Assembly (NCBI GenBank): GCA_946481195.1
Contig: CAMLNG010000020.1
Span: 1-17,102 of the forward strand
DNA length: 17,102 bases
Direction of reading: 5' to 3'
Source of the DNA: an uncultured Chromatiaceae bacterium
GTDB taxonomy: Bacteria > Pseudomonadota > Gammaproteobacteria > Enterobacterales > Alteromonadaceae
The position numbers and the translations under genes were made by a program. Positions 13,990-17,102 of this stretch are shown here, piece after piece; within the stretch, counting starts at the first letter, position 1; each line of letters starts with the position of its first letter. Below the pieces are notes generated by a model. The model did no database searches and was not told where the DNA came from. It saw only the letters and a program-made list of their open reading frames with translations.

Positions 13990-14553
13990 ATGTCGATTAT
14001 CAACAGCAAAATCAAGCCATTCAGCGCTCAGGCTTTCCATCAGGGTAAATTTGTTTCTGTGTCTGATCAGGACCTGATCGGCAAATGGTCTGTCGTTGTA
14101 TTCTATCCGGCTGACTTCACCTTTGTTTGCCCGACTGAATTAGGCGATCTGGCTGACTTCTATCCAAAATTCCAGGAAATCGGTGTGGAAGTATACTCAG
14201 TGTCTACTGACACGCACTTCACGCACAAAGCCTGGCATGATGCTTCTGAAACTATCAAGAAAATCAACTACCCAATGGTGGCTGACCCAACAGGTACAAT
14301 TACCCGTAACTTTGATGTGATGATCGAAGAAGAAGGTCTGGCCCTGCGTGGTACTTTCGTGATTAACCCGGAAGGTATCGTGAAAGTTGCTGAAATCCAT
14401 GACCTGGGTATCGGCCGTAGCGCATCTGAGCTGTTCCGTAAAGTTCAGGCTGCACAATACGTTGCAAACCACGACGGTGAAGTTTGCCCGGCAAAATGGA
14501 CTCCAGGTGAGAAAACTCTGGCGCCATCACTGGACCTGGTTGGTAAAATCTAA
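13990..14553 (+). CDS. ahpC: Alkyl hydroperoxide reductase peroxiredoxin subunit AhpC
   Basis: A 187-residue typical 2-Cys peroxiredoxin that reduces hydrogen peroxide, organic hydroperoxides and peroxynitrite. Peroxidatic C47 is in [13 protein letters not shown] and resolving C166 in [10 protein letters not shown]; the C-terminus [12 protein letters not shown] is the same as in E. coli AhpC. The catalytic Pro/Thr/Arg environment is intact, so it is active by all signs. The ATG has TGGAGAA seven bases upstream. Codon choice is strongly biased (many GGT, CGT, CTG, ATC), unlike its neighbours, which indicates high expression. It is followed by a strong intrinsic terminator and then ahpF with a separate control region. 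Confidence 0.98.
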   Translation: MSIINSKIKPFSAQAFHQGKFVSVSDQDLIGKWSVVVFYPADFTFVCPTELGDLADFYPKFQEIGVEVYSVSTDTHFTHKAWHDASETIKKINYPMVADPTGTITRNFDVMIEEEGLALRGTFVINPEGIVKVAEIHDLGIGRSASELFRKVQAAQYVANHDGEVCPAKWTPGEKTLAPSLDLVGKI

Positions 14554-14580
14554 GCGAGCTTATTGAAGCATTGCGTAAAA

Positions 14581-14607
14581 ACAGCCGGACTTTGTCCGGC
14601 TGTTTTA
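14581..14607 (+). terminator. Intrinsic terminator of ahpC
   Basis: ACAGCCGGAC and GTCCGGCTGT form a perfect 10-bp stem around TTT (14581-14603), followed by TTTATTT. The stem is preceded by an A-run (AAAA), so the element may also work on the opposite strand. It lies 28 bases after the ahpC stop and separates ahpC from ahpF. Confidence 0.93.
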
Positions 14608-14644
14608 TTTCTGCGGGCGCATAACTCCTTTGTTTATTTTAATC

Positions 14645-14684
14645 TATAAAACAAATTGAATTTATCTGTTTAATTCGTTTTATA
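14645..14684. promoter_or_regulatory. Inverted 13-mer pair in the ahpF control region
   Basis: TATAAAACAAATT (14645-14657) and AATTCGTTTTATA (14672-14684) are inverted, matching at 12 of 13 positions, around a 14-nt spacer. The half-sites ATAAAACAAATT and ATAAAACGAATT differ from the ahpC half-site ATAAAATGAATT at only one or two bases. The right arm covers the -10 region of the predicted promoter and the left arm ends at its -35, so binding would block or set RNA polymerase. A shared regulator of ahpC and ahpF is inferred. Confidence 0.5.
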
Positions 14685-14685
14685 A
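14656..14685 (+). promoter_or_regulatory. Probable ahpF promoter
   Basis: A -35-like TTGAAT (14656-14661) and a -10-like TTATAA (14680-14685) are separated by 18 bp; TTTATA at 17 bp is an alternative. The start point would be near 14692, about 97 bases before the ahpF ATG. The match is moderate but the location within the inverted repeat supports regulated transcription. Confidence 0.4.
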
Positions 14686-14788
14686 GATTTGTTGTTTTGC
14701 CTAAGATAGCTTTATCAAACAGCAACCCGGTTGCCGGTCATCTCAGGAACGGGCAACCCCCAGATTTCGCCATGAAGAGGAACTACGC

Positions 14789-16333
14789 ATGTTAGACAAC
14801 AATTTAAAATCAGCATTAAAAGGCTACCTGCAGAATCTGAAAACGCCGGTGGAGCTGGCATTGGCAGCCGATCAGAGCGAAAAAGGTTTAGAGTTAAAAG
14901 CACTGGTTGATGATATCGCCAGCCTGTCTGACTTGATTGTCGTGACGCAAAACGCCACAGCAAGCCGTGTCCCTTCGATGCAGGTGCGCTCACAAGCCAA
15001 AGGCACAGTGATGACTTTTGCCGGTGTGCCAATGGGCCATGAGTTTACTTCGCTGGTGCTGGCTTTATTGCACTCTGGTGGCCACACCATCAAAGAAGAA
15101 GCGGCAGTACTGGAGCAAATCGCTGCGCTGCCAGGCCAACTCAATTTTGAAATTTACGTGTCACTGAGCTGTCAGACCTGCCCGGAAGTGGTGCAGGCGC
15201 TGAATTTGCTGGCGGCAGTAAACCCAAATATCACCACGACGATGATTGACGGCGCGGTATTCCCGCAGGAAGTCGCGAACCGCAACATCATGGCGGTGCC
15301 AACTGTGTATTTAAACGGCGAGCAGTTCTCGCAGGGCGCTATCAGTCTTGGCAATATTCTGAATAAGGTTGACGCTTCAGCAGCAACGCGTCAGGCCGAA
15401 GCGCTGGCGAAAAAAGACAATTTTGATGTGCTGGTCGTCGGTGGTGGCCCGGCGGGCTCCGCAGCGGCGATTTATGCTGCGCGCAAAGGCCTCAATACCG
15501 GTGTAGTCGCTGAGCGTTTTGGTGGCCAGGTAGCAGACACCGTTGGCATCGAAAACTTTATTTCAGTGAAAGAAACCGAAGGGCCAAAACTGGTGGCGAA
15601 CTTAGAAGCCCATGTCCGTCAGTATGAAGTCGACATCATGCACAGCCAAAAAGCAGTCAAGTTGTCGCAAAACGAATTGTTTGAACTGGAACTGGCTAAT
15701 GGCGCTGTGCTGAAAGCCAAGACGGTGATCCTGTCGACCGGCGCGCGCTGGAGAGAGATGAACGTACCGGGTGAAAAAGAGTATCGCGGCCGTGGTGTGG
15801 CCTATTGCCCGCACTGTGATGGCCCGCTGTTTAAAGGCAAACGCGTTGCCGTCATCGGTGGTGGTAACTCTGGCATCGAAGCGGCAATTGACCTGGCCGG
15901 TATCGTCGAGCACGTCACAGTACTGGAATTTGACAGCAAACTGCGCGCTGACGCCGTGTTGGTGAAAAAAGCCCAGTCGATGGGCAATATCGACATCATC
16001 CTGAATGCGCAAAGCACCGAAGTGCTGGGGGATGGCAGCAAAGTGACTGGCATCAACTATACCGACCGCGTCACGGGCGAAGCCAAACATGTGGCCTTAG
16101 CGGGTATCTTTGTGCAAATTGGTCTGGTGCCAAACACTGAATGGCTGCGCGGCACGCTGGAACTGACCAATCGCGGTGAAATCATCGTCGACAGCCATGG
16201 TCAGACGTCGATGAAAGGTGTGTTTGCCGCAGGTGATGCGACTAACACGCCGTTTAAACAAATTATCATTGCAATGGGTTCAGGCGCGACAGCATCTTTG
16301 GGTGCTTTTGATTACCTGATCCGCAACTCTTAA
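14789..16333 (+). CDS. ahpF: Alkyl hydroperoxide reductase flavoprotein AhpF
   Basis: A 514-residue FAD- and NADH-dependent disulfide reductase that recycles AhpC. The N-terminal domain with two thioredoxin-like folds carries the redox pair C128-x-x-C131 ([12 protein letters not shown]). The C-terminal thioredoxin-reductase-like part has the FAD-binding [14 protein letters not shown] (218-231), the active-site disulfide C340-C343 ([11 protein letters not shown]), the NAD-binding [12 protein letters not shown] (355-366), and the ending [19 protein letters not shown] that closes the FAD site. All four working cysteines are present and length is close to the family (about 520). The ATG has AGAGGA about seven bases upstream. 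It is not co-transcribed with ahpC by default because of the terminator between them, and it has its own terminator at 16401. Confidence 0.98.
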   Translation: MLDNNLKSALKGYLQNLKTPVELALAADQSEKGLELKALVDDIASLSDLIVVTQNATASRVPSMQVRSQAKGTVMTFAGVPMGHEFTSLVLALLHSGGHTIKEEAAVLEQIAALPGQLNFEIYVSLSCQTCPEVVQALNLLAAVNPNITTTMIDGAVFPQEVANRNIMAVPTVYLNGEQFSQGAISLGNILNKVDASAATRQAEALAKKDNFDVLVVGGGPAGSAAAIYAARKGLNTGVVAERFGGQVADTVGIENFISVKETEGPKLVANLEAHVRQYEVDIMHSQKAVKLSQNELFELELANGAVLKAKTVILSTGARWREMNVPGEKEYRGRGVAYCPHCDGPLFKGKRVAVIGGGNSGIEAAIDLAGIVEHVTVLEFDSKLRADAVLVKKAQSMGNIDIILNAQSTEVLGDGSKVTGINYTDRVTGEAKHVALAGIFVQIGLVPNTEWLRGTLELTNRGEIIVDSHGQTSMKGVFAAGDATNTPFKQIIIAMGSGATASLGAFDYLIRNS

Positions 16334-16361
16334 GTTAAAGGCACTATCGTTGTAAGCACTG

Positions 16362-16391
16362 TCAGCAGTCAGCGTCATCCCTGGCTGCTGA
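16362..16391 (+). other. 3'-UTR inverted repeat after ahpF
   Basis: TCAGCAG (16362-16368) and CTGCTGA (16385-16391) pair as a 7-bp stem around a 16-nt loop, between the ahpF stop and its terminator. It may shield the 3' end or be chance. Confidence 0.3.
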
Positions 16392-16400
16392 GTTCCCTGC

Positions 16401-16425
16401 ACCGCAGCATCGCTGCGGTTTTTTA
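16401..16425 (+). terminator. Intrinsic terminator of ahpF
   Basis: ACCGCAGC and GCTGCGGT make a perfect 8-bp stem around ATC (16401-16419), followed by TTTTTA. It lies 67 bases after the ahpF stop codon. Confidence 0.92.
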
Positions 16426-16460
16426 TGTACAGGATGTACGGTACAGTGAAACCGGGATCT

Positions 16461-16486
16461 CAACAGGCCAAAAGTTTGGCCTGTTG
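16461..16486. repeat. Perfect 12-bp inverted repeat (hairpin)
   Basis: CAACAGGCCAAA and TTTGGCCTGTTG are exact reverse complements with only AG between (a 4-nt loop if one pair opens). No T-run follows on either strand, so it is not a standard terminator. It could stop read-through between ahpF and the convergent hydrolase gene by a Rho-linked route, or be a protein-binding site. A second hairpin starts ten bases later. Confidence 0.55.
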
Positions 16487-16495
16487 CCGGTTGAA

Positions 16496-16518
16496 CGCCA
16501 TTCACTCTGGGAATGGCG
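16496..16518. repeat. Second hairpin in the ahpF downstream region
   Basis: CGCCATTC (16496-16503) and GAATGGCG (16511-16518) form a perfect 8-bp stem with a 7-nt loop. It follows the 26-bp palindrome directly and precedes the 14-bp tandem repeat; no gene covers it. Confidence 0.45.
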
Positions 16519-16531
16519 GAAAATGCAGGTT

Positions 16532-16573
16532 CGTGGTACTCAGTACGTGGTACCCAGTACGTGGTACCCAGCG
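16532..16573. repeat. Three tandem 14-bp repeats (CGTGGTACCCAGTA)
   Basis: Three head-to-tail 14-bp units: CGTGGTACTCAGTA, CGTGGTACCCAGTA and CGTGGTACCCAGCG. The first differs by one base and the last by its final two or three bases. Each unit carries the self-complementary GGTACC or GGTAC core, and more GTAC words occur nearby (16427-16444). The array ends 19 bases before the stop codon of the minus-strand hydrolase gene. It looks like an intergenic micro-repeat of the type that varies between strains. Confidence 0.7.
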
Positions 16574-16592
16574 CTTGTCGGTGATGCTGCGG

Positions 16593-17102
16593 TTAAGCTG
16601 GGATCTGCAGCTGGATCTGCTCAGTCACCTGCGCCGGCATCAACTCCCGCCACCAGGCATGGTGCAGGGCAGGGGCGATACTCAGTTGCGACAAATCTAC
16701 CGCAGCACCAAATACCGGCGTCACCAGCTGTGCTTGATAAGCCTCAGCGGCAACAGCTAAGCGTTCCAGCGGCTCGTACCAGGCATGCATGGCGAGGTCA
16801 AAACTGCTGTTGTGGATAGGCACCAGATACGACGCTTGTAAGTCTAAATGCGCGCGTAAACTTTGTTCCGGTTGCATATGAATATCGGCCCAAAGTTCGT
16901 CGTAAGCGCCGGTTTCAATCATTGCTACATCTATCGCGCCAAAACGGCGGCCGATTTCGGCAAAGCCACTGAAGTAACCACTGTCACCGCTGAAAAATAG
17001 TCGTTTCTGGCTGGATTCAATGACAAAAGACGCCCAAAGGGTCTGGTTTTTGTCATTTAAACCGCGGCCAGAAAAATGCTGTGCCGGTGTGGCATGCACT
17101 TT
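16593..17102 (-). CDS. MBL-fold hydrolase, NAPE-PLD/UlaG-like (partial, 5' end outside window)
   Basis: The C-terminal 169 or so residues of a metallo-beta-lactamase-fold hydrolase; the frame is open to the window edge and the first codons (K-V-HATPAQHFSGRG) are internal. Typical segments are HFSGRGLNDKNQTLWASF, the metal-binding FFSGDSGYFSGF with the bridging Asp, IETGAYDELW, and LVPIHNSSFDLAMHAWYEPL carrying the late His ligand. This pattern matches the bacterial relatives of N-acyl-phosphatidylethanolamine phospholipase D; the N-terminal HxHxDH motif must lie upstream, off the window. A lipid or lactone substrate is only inferred. It converges on ahpF across the hairpin-rich 259-bp gap. 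Confidence 0.9.
   Translation of the reverse strand, partial: KVHATPAQHFSGRGLNDKNQTLWASFVIESSQKRLFFSGDSGYFSGFAEIGRRFGAIDVAMIETGAYDELWADIHMQPEQSLRAHLDLQASYLVPIHNSSFDLAMHAWYEPLERLAVAAEAYQAQLVTPVFGAAVDLSQLSIAPALHHAWWRELMPAQVTEQIQLQIPA

Noticed and set aside
15602..16090. 162-codon minus-strand frame inside ahpF
   Set aside because: Antisense shadow of a fully conserved flavoprotein; no independent support.
16425..16760. 111-codon plus-strand frames over the ahpF downstream region
   Set aside because: They run through hairpins and the 14-bp tandem repeat and then antisense to the hydrolase gene, with no start signal or domain.
1..17102. Mobile element, prophage, defence island, CRISPR or biosynthetic cluster
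   Set aside because: No transposase, integrase, phage structural gene, Cas protein, toxin-antitoxin pair, CRISPR-type regular repeat or biosynthetic megasynthase is seen; gene content is that of an ordinary chromosome region.

Overview
The window looks like chromosomal DNA of a gammaproteobacterium, most likely from the Rheinheimera/Alishewanella/Shewanella-type Alteromonadales-Chromatiaceae group. This is inferred from moderate G+C and from RlmJ, a YfiF-type TrmH enzyme, AhpC and AhpF that all resemble the Enterobacteria/Alteromonadales forms. Nearly all sequence is coding. No phage, transposon, tRNA, rRNA or CRISPR array is visible.

Layout. Positions 89-2343 (minus strand) hold a compact operon: a six-helix NarL/DesK-type sensor kinase, its response regulator (ATGA overlap), and a VOC/glyoxalase-fold protein 21 nt downstream. 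A divergent intergenic region with a perfect 12-bp palindrome separates it from a plus-strand run: a DUF2306-like membrane protein, a small acidic protein, a HutD/Ves-family protein and an exported alpha/beta hydrolase. The hydrolase runs convergently, with 31 bp overlap, into a minus-strand pair: rlmJ followed by an exported S1/P1 nuclease, joined by a one-base stop/start overlap. Next come plus-strand genes for a TrmH/SpoU methyltransferase (YfiF type) and a stand-alone GAF-domain protein, which has a good sigma70 promoter and a hairpin at its mRNA 5' end. A bidirectional terminator follows. The minus strand then carries a lipoprotein built of about seven 18-residue DGSGD repeats, a lytic transglycosylase, and a DUF1232 protein. 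A single-domain M24 peptidase (plus) converges on a receiver-plus-helical-repeat protein (minus).

The last third is the peroxide-defence locus. ahpC and ahpF each have their own intergenic control region and terminator instead of forming a simple operon. Both control regions carry inverted repeats of one AT-rich 12-mer, ATAAAAYRAATT, arranged with different spacing (5 versus 14 nt). This is the most interesting regulatory signal in the window. Downstream of ahpF lies a 259-bp gene-free stretch packed with hairpins and a 3 x 14 bp tandem repeat, then the 3' part of an NAPE-PLD-like metallo-beta-lactamase-fold hydrolase cut by the window edge.

I did not find a convincing new multi-gene system such as a defence island, biosynthetic cluster or mobile element. 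The points worth following are mostly regulatory (paired ahp elements, palindromes, repeat/hairpin cluster) plus a few unusual proteins (repeat lipoprotein, degenerate receiver, nuclease with an altered N-terminal zinc ligand residue).
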